Assembly (NCBI GenBank): GCA_964019335.1
Contig: OZ025720.1
Coordinates: forward strand, 167,001 to 231,000
Source of the DNA: Diplonema japonicum
Taxonomy: Eukaryota; Euglenozoa; Diplonemea; Diplonemida; Diplonemidae
Direction: 5' to 3'
Length of the DNA stretch: 64,000 nt
Below the pieces are notes generated by a model that saw only the letters and a list, made by a program, of their open reading frames with translations, had not been told where the DNA came from and searched no databases. Below, piece by piece: positions 31,983 through 41,816 of the stretch; within the stretch, counting starts at the first letter, position 1; every line of letters begins with the position of its first letter. Position numbers and translations under genes: made by a program.

Positions 31983-34829
31983 CTATTTCTCCGCGCCCCA
32001 TGAAGCAGAGGGTGGTGCAGGGTTGGTCACTTCATCGTCAGATTCCCCCTGGGAGAATACTTCCTGGATCCTCGGGGGAGGGGAGATAGCCTTCTCACTC
32101 ATTTCTGCAGTAGGAGACAAAAGAAAAGGCGGCGATGCGGGGCTTCTAGTAAGCGGATTAGAATGCCCCCTCGACAATATCAAATCATCCGGTGCCGTCA
32201 GAATAGGCGAAGGAGGCGTGGCCTCAGATGCCCCATCCTGCAAACTTTGAATCGATTTAGCTAAAATCGACTCAGGTGATCCCAAAGGGTTCTTCCTCTT
32301 AGATAAGTGAGGTGGTGGCGGTGAAGGAACCGGCGCATCAGGCATTGATTTCAATCCATCAGCAGGCGCGGCCTTTTCAACAACCAAACCAAGAGTGTTC
32401 AACAGCGCCTCCATCATCTGCTCAACCCTTCCAATCGTTTGCGAAGTAAGCTCTGCTTTCTCTTCCAACCGGCTCAGTCTTGACACAATGTCTACCGTTC
32501 TTGCATGGCCACCGTTCCGCGGGGTAGGCGGAGGATGCAATGTTATGTCGGGAAGCTTTTCCCTTCCATTCCGTTTCCTCCCTCTTGTCGAACTGTGTAA
32601 ATTCAACGCGTCTAAAGGATCACTGGACATCGAATGTTCAGACCCCACACGGTTCAGCCCTTTCGCAGAGGAATTCTCGCTTTTCAAATCCAGGACGAAC
32701 GGGGTGTGTGAGTTCGATGCTCCGGACACGTGGGTTACCTCACCGCTGTCGCCGGGTTCTAATGTGTTCGACTCCTTCCCTGGTGAGTCTTGTGTACCGT
32801 TTGCGTTGAATGTTGGTGGGATCAGTGTTAGTGCGACAGAACCCGTTGCTTGAAATGTGTCTTCGATAAGCTGTAAGTCTCCAGCATCGTCCTCGCCTTC
32901 GTTTTGTTCTCCGATTGCAGATAAATGCATTCCAATGGTCACTTTTGCACGGTGTGCCGCTCCATGCGGGTCGACGGCAGCCACAATGAACCCGTCGTTG
33001 TACTGTTCCCACGTTATGCCGAGGAAATCGTGCGGGCCCGACATTTCCAGGATGAACCTTGATTTGATCTGGGTTTGTTGGATCTGTCGTTTGTGCATTT
33101 CCTGTGCCACGGCTTCTTTCATCTCCGGGTGTTTTCGAATCAACCCGAAAAAATCGCCCTTGTCCAAACGGAACAGTTCGCAGTAGGTGAGGGTCGTGAT
33201 GGACGCCGTTCGCTTGCTGTCGGTGAGCAACGCCATCTCGCCGAAGAAACCGCCGGGCTTGATGACGCCCCACAGATTGCCTTCGGGTGATGTTACCTCC
33301 GCAAAACCATGCCCGAGAAAGAACATTTCATGTCCGTAGTCCCCTGCCTTGATGATACGGCGTTCGGGTTCCATGACGAGATTCTTCAACGCGTTGGTGA
33401 GGCCGACTAAGCAGTCGATGGGCTGTTCCTTGAACATGGGGACCTGGCAGATAAACTTCATCCGCACAAACAACCCCACCCTGTCGCGCATGACGGATGG
33501 GAGGGTTTTCAGAACCTTCGTGAAGGAACCGGAAACGTCGGAGTGCAACTGGTGGTACTGGTAAGCGAGTACCTCGCATGCCAGCTGGTCTGGGATATTA
33601 AACTTTTTTAACACGCTGAGCGTTTCCTTCATTTGATCCGTGCGCTCGCTTTCAACATCTCCCTTCTGCACCCTCGATGATATCTTGGATATGACAATCC
33701 CATGCACAACCACACCCACGATAAACAAGACAGACGCGAACAGTTGTTTCATTGGAGTGTCCACCTCAACATCACCATACCCCACCGTTGTGACCGTGTA
33801 CAGTGTCCAGTACAGCGCTGTAATGTATGAATACGCTTTGTCGGTTGTTCCACGGGGGCCTTCCTTGTTGAGGAGAATCCAGCACACTGATATGAAATTG
33901 ATGGCCAGAGTGCAGTAGAACACCAATCGGAGCATCGGGACCACCGTGAAATGAAACCGAACAGAGCTCGGAGCTAGTTTGACAGGCGTTACAACCTGAA
34001 ACAACGTCGGCACCACGAACACCTTTAAAAACCGCAGATGCGCCAGAGCAAGATACGCCCACCCGTCTACAAAGTCCGAGCCCAGCGCGAGCAGAAGAAT
34101 CAAATCGATAGGAAGCGCTGCAAGAACATCACGCCATAGGCCCGAAGCTGCGTAGTTTGCACGAATGTCCTCACGCTGTTCAACTAAAGACCCGGAATTC
34201 ACGTCGATAAAGGCAGTGTTCAATCTGATGAAAACATCGGCTGTGAAGATAACAGTGCATATAACCTCTAGTACAATGTGTCCTATCTCACCTGCAAGCA
34301 GTCTGTCACGCGGCATTGCGTACTGGCAGGGGACAAAGATCCCGTAGTACAAAATACAGGCGAGAAGCAATGTGTCCCAGTACCACAGCCGCATGTCGTC
34401 AGGTTGCAGGACGTCGGACCGCAGGGCGTTGCTGAGCTTTTCCATTGTTTGTTGCGATTTTGCTAAAACGCTGCGCTGTCCCCTGCCGCCCGAGGGGACG
34501 GAGACCGACTCGTCTCGGAATATGGTTTTCGGAGCGTTCGACTGATACGGTTTCAGCTGTTCCTCCGTCAGCTCCCCTAGATACAGGTTGCTGCTGCTTC
34601 TCCCGGGGAGGTATTTCTTCAAGAATGCACCATCGGAGCCTTCTGTTCCGCCACCGTTGATGCTGTTGTTCCTGCCGATCTCTGCTGTTTCGCTGTGGGA
34701 GGAGACGGAACTTGGTTCACGTGAGAACCTGTGTTGCTGCGAGCTTTGTGATGACACATGCAGCCCGTTTGCATCTTGCGCCTGAACAACCGGTGATGTG
34801 ACATGTGTACGGGGGCTTTCGATCGGCAT
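31983..34829 (-). CDS. Cyclic-nucleotide-binding K+ channel with C-terminal PDZ domain
   Basis: The first ATG in the open frame is at 34829 (MPIESPRTH), 948 aa. After a Ser-rich N-terminus, six membrane helices lie at about 175-410. The pore has the K+ selectivity filter TVGYGD. A C-linker leads into a cyclic-nucleotide-binding domain (about 480-600) with the phosphate cassette GGFFGEMALL...RTASI, including the key Glu and Arg. Next comes a PDZ domain (GPHDFLGITWEQYNDGFIV ... GSVALTLIP), then a long disordered Ser/Pro tail with a short coiled coil. The S4 region has few arginines, so voltage sensing may be weak. A membrane cyclase lies about 9 kb away on the same strand. Confidence 0.92.
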   Translation of the reverse strand: MPIESPRTHVTSPVVQAQDANGLHVSSQSSQQHRFSREPSSVSSHSETAEIGRNNSINGGGTEGSDGAFLKKYLPGRSSSNLYLGELTEEQLKPYQSNAPKTIFRDESVSVPSGGRGQRSVLAKSQQTMEKLSNALRSDVLQPDDMRLWYWDTLLLACILYYGIFVPCQYAMPRDRLLAGEIGHIVLEVICTVIFTADVFIRLNTAFIDVNSGSLVEQREDIRANYAASGLWRDVLAALPIDLILLLALGSDFVDGWAYLALAHLRFLKVFVVPTLFQVVTPVKLAPSSVRFHFTVVPMLRLVFYCTLAINFISVCWILLNKEGPRGTTDKAYSYITALYWTLYTVTTVGYGDVEVDTPMKQLFASVLFIVGVVVHGIVISKISSRVQKGDVESERTDQMKETLSVLKKFNIPDQLACEVLAYQYHQLHSDVSGSFTKVLKTLPSVMRDRVGLFVRMKFICQVPMFKEQPIDCLVGLTNALKNLVMEPERRIIKAGDYGHEMFFLGHGFAEVTSPEGNLWGVIKPGGFFGEMALLTDSKRTASITTLTYCELFRLDKGDFFGLIRKHPEMKEAVAQEMHKRQIQQTQIKSRFILEMSGPHDFLGITWEQYNDGFIVAAVDPHGAAHRAKVTIGMHLSAIGEQNEGEDDAGDLQLIEDTFQATGSVALTLIPPTFNANGTQDSPGKESNTLEPGDSGEVTHVSGASNSHTPFVLDLKSENSSAKGLNRVGSEHSMSSDPLDALNLHSSTRGRKRNGREKLPDITLHPPPTPRNGGHARTVDIVSRLSRLEEKAELTSQTIGRVEQMMEALLNTLGLVVEKAAPADGLKSMPDAPVPSPPPPHLSKRKNPLGSPESILAKSIQSLQDGASEATPPSPILTAPDDLILSRGHSNPLTRSPASPPFLLSPTAEMSEKAISPPPRIQEVFSQGESDDEVTNPAPPSASWGAEK

Positions 34830-34941
34830 TTTCTGTTTTTTCTTGTTACCTTTCCCCCCTCTCCTCTTCCCCTTCAACCACCCAGTCCTTTTTTTTTTTT
34901 TTTGTGTCGAAGGAAAAAAAGAAAATGCACTGATAAAAATA

Positions 34942-35268
34942 TCACGAACCCCGAAGCAAAGCCTCGACCCTGAACCTGTTCAGCTCCTTCACCGGATCCC
35001 CCGGAGTCTCTCTGTCCGGTTTGCAATAACGCTCTAGGTACACCCCGGTGCCCAAGGTGCCTAGCAGGATGCCTGTTCGCCATAAGATGGTTGGGGACTC
35101 CTCTGAAATGACCGCTAGCATCGGATGATTCAGCGCCATGTACGTTCCCCACACCACGCCAGCCCACACGAGCAATTCCAGAACCACGCACAGCTGGTTC
35201 GTTCCCCGAGATATCCGCGACAGCCCGTGGATGGCCGTCATCAGTTCCTCGCTTGTGTATTTTTGCAT
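34942..35268 (-). CDS. Small two-helix membrane protein, unknown
   Basis: 108 aa from an ATG at 35268 preceded by a purine-only leader. Two hydrophobic helices (about 25-48, CVVLELLVWAGVVWGTYM; about 62-80, LWRTGILLGTLGTGVYLE) are joined by a short loop, with charged ends. The layout suits an organelle membrane protein. I do not recognise the family. It starts about 110 bp downstream of the channel gene's neighbour spacing and is on the same strand. Confidence 0.6.
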   Translation of the reverse strand: MQKYTSEELMTAIHGLSRISRGTNQLCVVLELLVWAGVVWGTYMALNHPMLAVISEESPTILWRTGILLGTLGTGVYLERYCKPDRETPGDPVKELNRFRVEALLRGS

Positions 35269-35411
35269 TTCTTTTTCTTTTCCGTCCGTGTGTATACCCG
35301 TCTAAAAAAAGTTTTTTTTTTTGGGGAGGAGCAAAATAAAACAAAAAACAAAATCACATTTCTTAAATTGATCGTTTTTTTTTCTTTTTTTTTTTTTTTT
35401 TTTTTTTTCTT

Positions 35412-35784
35412 TTAGTGCCGCCGGTTTCCCCTCCGGTGGCTTCCCTTACCCCAACCTCTTCCGCTTTTGCTTCGGTTCCAGTCGCGTTCACGGTCACGAG
35501 GTCGTTCTTCGTTTTTTCTCCTCCGGTCCCCATCGCTGTCCCTCCTGCCGTTTCTATCCCTCGCATCGTAGCTATCGAAGGACGGAGATCGTCCCCAGTC
35601 CCTAGTATGGTTATTCTCGCCGCTTCTCCGTTTCACGGATGAGGATCGTTTCGCTTTCTTTTCCCGCCTGTCTTTGTTGTCCTTTTTCCGTTTCTGTGGA
35701 GCCCGGTTCCTTTGAAGCTTCGGCTCGTCCTCGGGGGTGCGACTCCTCACCAAAGGTTGAAATGGAACACGAAACACATCATCC

Positions 35785-35833
<49 letters not shown>

Positions 35834-36411
35834 TATCATCATCCTCATCTTGTGGTTCTGGTGTAGCTGAAGGCGATCTTGTCGTTTCTCGGTACTGTGG
35901 GAAAGATGAAAGCATATCAGCTTCAACAGCGCGTACTGCACCGGTTTCCATCAACCGGATTTTATACAAGGGAGTGGATGAATGGGTCGTCACGCTAATG
36001 ATTACTGCTGGCTGCAGATCAGATCCAGAGTATGTGCAGTTTACCATATCGCCTTCTTTAAGCTGCCTGCCAGAGTCGGCCACCGCACGTAAGGCGCCAA
36101 GAAGGTCCTCTTTAGAAGGGCGGGGTTTCTCGTTAGTAGTTGCAACGATGTTGAGCTCTTCGATGCTTTCTTCTAAGGATTTGATGGTGGCGGCCACCTT
36201 GGTGGTGTAGTCCTCTGACCTCAGCACATCTAGGTATCCTTCCAGATGCCGTTTCACAAGGAAGTATACAAAGCGTTTCATCGCGGGTTCGCCCTGTTCT
36301 TTTCCTGCGGCATCTGCTGCCAAGGTCTGTATTCTCTCCAAGCCTGCCTCCGTCACTTGTCGTTTGGTAACGTAAGGCTGTACTAATCGCTGTAAAAATA
36401 TAAAAATTGCT

Positions 36412-36446
<35 letters not shown>

Positions 36447-36522
36447 ATACCTTAACCTCAGCTGTCACCCATCGTGCTTCGTTCCAACTTTTCGAAGATG
36501 GGTCGTGGTTTTCCATTGTCAT
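35412..36522 (-). CDS. CTD-interaction/Tudor-like protein with poly-Asp and RS-type tail
   Basis: Exon 1 (36451-36522, 24 codons, ATG at 36522) joins exon 2 (35412-36389) across a 61-nt intron containing a T run of about 30 (GTATAG...TTTTTACAG); 349 aa. The start of exon 2 lacks an ATG, so the splice is needed. Residues 15-80 resemble the helical SCAF/PHRF1 RNA polymerase II CTD-binding region (AEVKRLVQPYVTKRQVTEAG, then MKRFVYFLVKRHLEGY). Residues 120-175 look Tudor-like (GDMVNCTYSGSDLQPAVI). A pure Asp tract and a long Arg/Asp/Ser-rich tail follow, as in splicing and transcription factors. Probably nuclear. Confidence 0.72.
35785..35833. repeat. (CAT)n/(ATG)n microsatellite coding poly-Asp
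   Basis: About 16 near-perfect trinucleotide units lie within the gene above. On the minus strand they read GAT, so nearly the whole Asp tract uses one codon, typical of a slippage-expanded repeat. Confidence 0.85.
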
Positions 36523-36983
36523 GGTTTTTTATTTTTGTTTTTTTTATTTTATTTTTTTTTGTTTGTTTGGGGGTCCCCTCCCCCTTTTTTTTTGCGGTGT
36601 TTTTTTTTAAGTGCTCCATAAAAGAGGGGGGGGGGGGGGGGGGGATGTATTTTCATTTCATTTTATTTTATTTTCCCCCTGGGACAATCTAATAAAAAAA
36701 TTCATTTTTTTTGTTCTTGTTCACCCGTTCGATTTGAATTGAGGGGAGAAGCACCATCAGTCATAGCTGGGTTTAAACTGCACTATGCTGCTTACAGACA
36801 GTAACCGATGTTTTCTTTTTGTTGGGTTTCCTTCTTTCCTTTACACCACCCACGTATCGACAACACGCAAAAAAAAAAAAAAGAAGAATATAGGGAAAGA
36901 ATTGAGGAAATGGTGGGGAGGGAATAAAAAAATGTTGCCACAAAAAAAAAAAAAAATCTTTTTAGCACTGACAACTTTCTATC

Positions 36984-37039
<56 letters not shown>

Positions 37040-37874
37040 TCCAAATCCGATATCCGGAACAAAGGGAGAGCTAGCCGTAGTTATTTATCGGGTAGAACCT
37101 GTAGAGGTTTATAAACCCGTAAAACACGGCGTCCCTTCTGTTAAGACAGTTAAAAAACTCGTCCTTGCCAAAAAAGAAAAAAAAAAAAAAAAGAAAAAGA
37201 TCCTTGTTCAGACAAGTCAAAATTCCTCATACTTGCATTAGGAAAGACTAGTCACGAACATGCCACTAATTCTTCACTCAGTACCTTACCATATATGGGT
37301 ACGCACTCCTTGTATAAGGTACTAGTTTGGGAGCGGGGCTTAATTTTTTTTTTCTTCCTCTTTCCCCCCCCCCCAAAAAAAATCTTCTAACTCTGACCAC
37401 GTTACCATTGTCAGAAGGGCATTTATTTCCCCCATCACCCCCCCTTCTTCTTATCGTCAGCTGACAGAACGACTTCTTGAAGAGAGAGAAAAAAAAGAGA
37501 GACAAAGAAGGCTGCCACTACAGAAAGAAATTGGTGCTTCATAGAGTTTGCGGGTCTTCCGCCCCTTTTAGAGGGCGGAGGGCGTAAAAGGATAGAAAGG
37601 GTGAGGAAGGGGAGGGGAGGGGAGGGGAGGGGAGGGGAGGGGAGGGGAGGGGAGGCGCATTGAGTGCTGCATTTGTGGATTCCGAAAAATATTCCCACAA
37701 TTTCTTTTTTTCTTCTTTTTTTTTTTCAGATCTTGCCCAAAAAATCAGGATTTGATTTTTGGATCCGGGTTGGATGCACTCTGTGCCCAGGAGGGGGGAG
37801 GGAATATAGTTTTCGCTCTTTTTTTTTTTTTTTTTTTTTTCCTCCTTTTATTCTCATTCTCTTGAAAAGCACTG
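36523..37874. other. Spacer
   Basis: Homopolymers including T50 near 36987 and a G run at 36627. 37138-37250 carries two copies of the TTGTT.AGACA motif also seen at 2828. No gene is supported. Confidence 0.5.
37607..37655 (+). repeat. (GGGGA)n tandem repeat
   Basis: About ten perfect GGGGA units. The plus strand has many successive G4 blocks, so a G-quadruplex is possible. Confidence 0.9.
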
Positions 37875-38591
37875 TTTTTTTTTTTTTTTTTTTCACTCTT
37901 CAGAAATTACTTCACGCACTGGGGGGCCCATTACTTCACGCTAAATCTCATTACTTCACGCTAAATCTCATTACTTCACGGTGAAATAATGGCCTGTTTT
38001 CGTGAAGTAATAGGGGGTTTCCGTTAAATAATATGCCTCGGTAGGCCAATTTTTGCCTCGGTTCGGTTCCCAGTGGGGCTACTTTTTCCTCTCAGTTTGC
38101 TATTTCCCCCCAGGTTCAGCTCAATTGGCCAACTTTTGCCTCGGCTCAGTTCCAAGTTGGACTACTTTTTCCTCCCAATTTGCCCACTTTTGGCTAGGCC
38201 TTGTTCCCAGTTTCTGTGGGTAACTCTTCTGTGGGTAAGGGTAACTTAGTCAGCTTACCCAAGCACCCCAAAAGACTTCAAAATACCGAAGCAGCAGAAA
38301 AAAAGGAGCCAGCGGCCGCGCTAGGTATGGGAAGGCCTGATTAGAGATGGTGACAGTGGCAATGCCAGCGACAGCGGCAACTTGTATTGTAACCTTTGTA
38401 ACCCCTCTCTTGTTGTACCCCTTGTCACCCTGTTGTGCCCCTCGTGGTGAAGTAATTTCAAAGTGTCGTGAAATAAAACCACTTACCTACCGCCAAGTAA
38501 TGCTTTACCGACCTCTCGGTTCCGCATTTTACCATCTCGGGCCCTGCGAGGTAACGGTAAAGTCATTACTTGTTGGCAGTAAATAGCTATT
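37875..38591 (-). mobile_element. Word-array element C (word GTGAAGTAATG)
   Basis: Read on the minus strand it opens AATAGCTATTTACTGCCAAC like element A, then word pairs AAGTAATG/CATTACTT, a GCAGGGCCCGAG hairpin centre, then ACTTGGCGGTAGGTAAG and GTTTTATTTCAC, all matching A in order. Near its end come copies of GTGAAGTAATGAGATTTAGC, parallel to A's GTTAAATAATG..ATTTCGC array, then GAAGAGTGAAAA and an A run. Where A has GTTAAATAATG, C has GTGAAGTAATG in most copies. It has a larger middle than A. Confidence 0.75.
38046..38190. repeat. Two diverged ~85-bp tandem units inside element C
   Basis: GGCCAA(T/C)TTTTGCCTCGG, then a CAGTTCC-like segment and CTACTTTTTCCTC, occurs twice in direct orientation with moderate divergence. 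Confidence 0.6.
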
Positions 38592-39922
38592 TTTTTTCAA
38601 GGTGAGGTACGGGAATGGTAGCGAGTCCTACCCCCTTGCCATGAACCTTGCTGGCAGAAATTCAAGATTCTTAATGACGCATATATGTAGCAAAAAAAAA
38701 AAGGTTTTTATTTGATTTAATTATTTGTAACAAAAAAAGGGGGGGGGGTGGGGAGCATCTCGGAAAGACAAAAAAGGGTTAAAACTGCGAGGTACTCTAG
38801 TTTACGTCGCAAGCGTATCCTTAGAGCCCATACACTTGGTCCACCCCTTGCCTTCCTCTGTTAGGGCAAAGGCTTTTGCCTACAGAAAAAGAATCAGTTG
38901 ATTGTTGTTTGTTGCACAGCCAGGAATAACCTGTAGAAGGATAAGCCCAACAATGCTACGAAAAAAAAAGAAAAGAAAAAAAAGAAAAAAAAAAGGCCTT
39001 GACTAGGCATGAGACGGTGTGCGGGTTTCGTGTATTGTACGTCAGTTCTCTGCTACGAATGGCGGAGAATTGATTTTTTTTTTCCCCCTTTTTATTTATT
39101 TTTATTTTTTTTTTTTTATATTTTCGGTCGAGAAGGGTGTCAAGAAAAAAATATATTAACTCCTACGAATTGAAAAAAAAAAATTGTTCTCCCTTAATCA
39201 CTCAAGCAAGACGGGGAAAATGAAAAAAAGAAAAAAGAAAAAAAGAAGGGAAAGGACGGGAGGCAGAGAATAAAAAAAAAAAAAAAAAAAAAACGCCTCT
39301 AAAAAAAAAAAAGTTTTTCTTTTTCTTTTCTTGCTGAGAAGGGAGAGGGGGGAGGGGAGGAATGACGTACTTGTATAGAGTAGTAACATAAGAAGAAAAA
39401 AATCGATTCTTTGACATCAAGGTGACACAAGTGGTGGGGTGTTGGCCTAACTACACTTTTGAGTAGCTTCTAACTTGTGCGGTGCCACCTCTCAGGCTTG
39501 GCGTGGTGTGCCTGGTCCCCGTTTCCACGCGGTAGGGCCAAAGTGCGATCCTGTACGACAACCTGGTCAAGGTTTACCTTATTTCCTGAAATGACTTCGC
39601 TTAAGGGGACGCGTCGTTACGCACCTAGACCCGGCCAAAAAAAAAAAAAAGTCTTGCTGCCCCCTTATTAAAATAAAAAAATCAAAAAAAAAAATCAGTT
39701 TGTGCTCACCACCATTCCCCTCCCCCCTTGTCAAAAGAAAAAAATGAGGCGGAAAATGGTATGCTGGCCATTCTAGTTTTTCAGGCACCGACCGCTCGTG
39801 GGCACAAACAAAAATGGAGCGCCCATTGAAAGAAAAAAAAATGGGGCAGAAAAAAAAAAAAAGAAGAAGAAGAAATGATGGAAGTGCTTTTATTTTCTTG
39901 TACCACAATGGGAGGGGCCCTT
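38592..39922. other. Spacer
   Basis: 39420-39640 is of normal complexity (a Cys/Arg-rich plus frame exists) but I cannot identify it. The rest is homopolymer-rich. Confidence 0.45.
38919..38965 (+). repeat. ~45-bp dispersed repeat, copy 1
   Basis: GCACAGCCAGGAATAACCTG followed by TAGAAGGATAAGCCCAACAATGCTAC is about 90% identical to 56061-56105 in the same orientation. Both are flanked by A or T runs. The core AACCTGTAGAAGGAT resembles the 3' end of small-subunit rRNA (AACCTGCGGAAGGATCA). Confidence 0.7.
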
Positions 39923-40354
39923 TCATAGCAAACTAGCGGCACTAACAAGGGTAGTGAGGCCTTGCGCTTCACGGGGGTTTGGAAGATGATTAAAGACGGT
40001 GAGGAGGGCGCTTGTCTCGTGGACACTACATGAGGAGGTGGAGGTGGAGGTGGTGGTGGTCAGTGATGAGTCTTCTTCCTTGTCAGACTCCGACATAGCG
40101 TCGGTAGAGCCACATATCACCGATTTATTAAGAGCGCGGAGGGTTCTCTCGTTCATTTGCGTCATCTGGCCACACTCTACAAGCCAGCGGGGGGCCTCGC
40201 TTCCTTTCGCTTCGACTGGCCTGCCGCCAGAGGAGCCCATCCCGTACATGGCACTATTCACCCTGTTACACATTTTTTGCATTCTTCCAGTTGCGTCGTG
40301 GAGTCTGCAAAGACTGCGCTTGAGTGCTTGCTCAGAGGCAGAGTGGCGGTTCAT
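39923..40354 (-). CDS. Hypothetical protein, 143 aa
   Basis: ATG at 40354, preceded by an (AAT)n A-rich leader, to a TGA at 39923. The first half looks helical and folded (SEQALKRSLCRLHDATGRMQKMCNRV); residues 85-115 are a Ser/Thr-rich acidic linker. No membrane helix or known motif. It lies directly downstream of CFAP206 on the same strand; a flagellar role would be speculation. Confidence 0.55.
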   Translation of the reverse strand: MNRHSASEQALKRSLCRLHDATGRMQKMCNRVNSAMYGMGSSGGRPVEAKGSEAPRWLVECGQMTQMNERTLRALNKSVICGSTDAMSESDKEEDSSLTTTTSTSTSSCSVHETSALLTVFNHLPNPREAQGLTTLVSAASLL

Positions 40355-40558
40355 ATTTTATTATTATTATTATTATTTTTTTTTTTTTTTTTAAATCCAG
40401 CTTCACCGCATGTTTGTGTTGTCCTATATGTTTATATACAATTCTCTCACTTATTTTCTTTTTTTTTTTTTTTTTTTGAGAAAAGAAAAAAAAAAAAAAA
40501 GAATGAATTTTTTTTTTTTTTTTTTTTTTTTTTCCTTATTCACAATTTTCCCAGTTTT

Positions 40559-41780
40559 TCACTGGTCGAATTCCATTTTAATAACCTGGACCTTGGTGGC
40601 GTTGTTCCCCCGGAGACCTTTGATGTACTGTACTTTCTTGCTGGGCTGCGTGGCTTTGTTGTGTGCTGTTTGCGTCTCCTGCGTCTTCGGGAGATAGGTT
40701 TGTGTGTCATTCTCCCGCCTGTGGTGAGACTGGTTGGTCTGCGAAGCATGTGTACATTTGTTCCTAAGGTTGGCCAGTTTCAGCGCAAGCCGTCGCAGCT
40801 CCCACTCGTTCCATTCATACTTATGGTCTTTATAACTGTCGATTTGTCCTGTTTGAGTGTGTGATTCAACCTTCACTACTTCCCGTGGCTTCGTGGCAGA
40901 TCTTGTCCCTTGCAGGTAGATGTCTTTTGGGAGTTCGTTCTGCATTCCCAAAAGATGAATCAGGTTGCTCTCCGCAGCACATGCTTCAAGCAAATCCGTG
41001 CTGATATATTTAAAAGGATCCCGCGCGAAAGATTTCAAAGCACGTTCTGAACTGAAGGCGTAGTAAGTATCATTTACAGGAAGATGTATGAACCCGGGGC
41101 ACATCTCACCGTGCTTCCCATCTAGAAGCAGGTTTTTGTCGAGGATTGACGTTACGCAAAACCCGTTGAACTCAAGCTGTTTGTTCTCTGGGAGTTCTTG
41201 TAGGTACTCCACAGAAGGGTTTTGTACCTCCGATGCTATTAAAATCTTGTTCGGGGGGTGTTCCTCCGCACGTGTTGCAAGCGCTTCCTCCACATCGCTG
41301 GGGTTCAGTGTGGTGTGGAACGGCGATTGGTACGCAACAACCGTCTCGAGCAGCCGTTTATAATCAGTGAGGTCCTGCCAGTTCCTTCGGAATAAGTCCC
41401 ATTTATCTGAAAGGTCGATGAATCTTGGGTAGATTGTCGACTTTGGAACGGAGGAGCTTTGTGAGACGAGGCCCTTTACTTCTTCCATGAGGGATTCCCA
41501 CTGCGGGAGGACGGTTTGGAGCTTTTGTTGCGCGCCTTCGAGGAGCTTCAAGAGGTTTTTCAGGTACACGGCAAACTGTTTCTTGTTCAGGTACTCTGTC
41601 AACAACCTCGCCCGGCCCTCCGCAGTTATCTGCAGCGACGGTGTCATCAGAACAGTTTGATAGTGAAAACTGGATTTCTCAGCTTGCGCAGCGTGTTGCT
41701 TGCAGGTGGCCAGCGATGCGGAAAGTATTTTCTCCGATTCTTCCGGAAGGTCAGGGATACCAGCTCCCCCCTGTTGTGAG

Positions 41781-41816
<36 letters not shown>

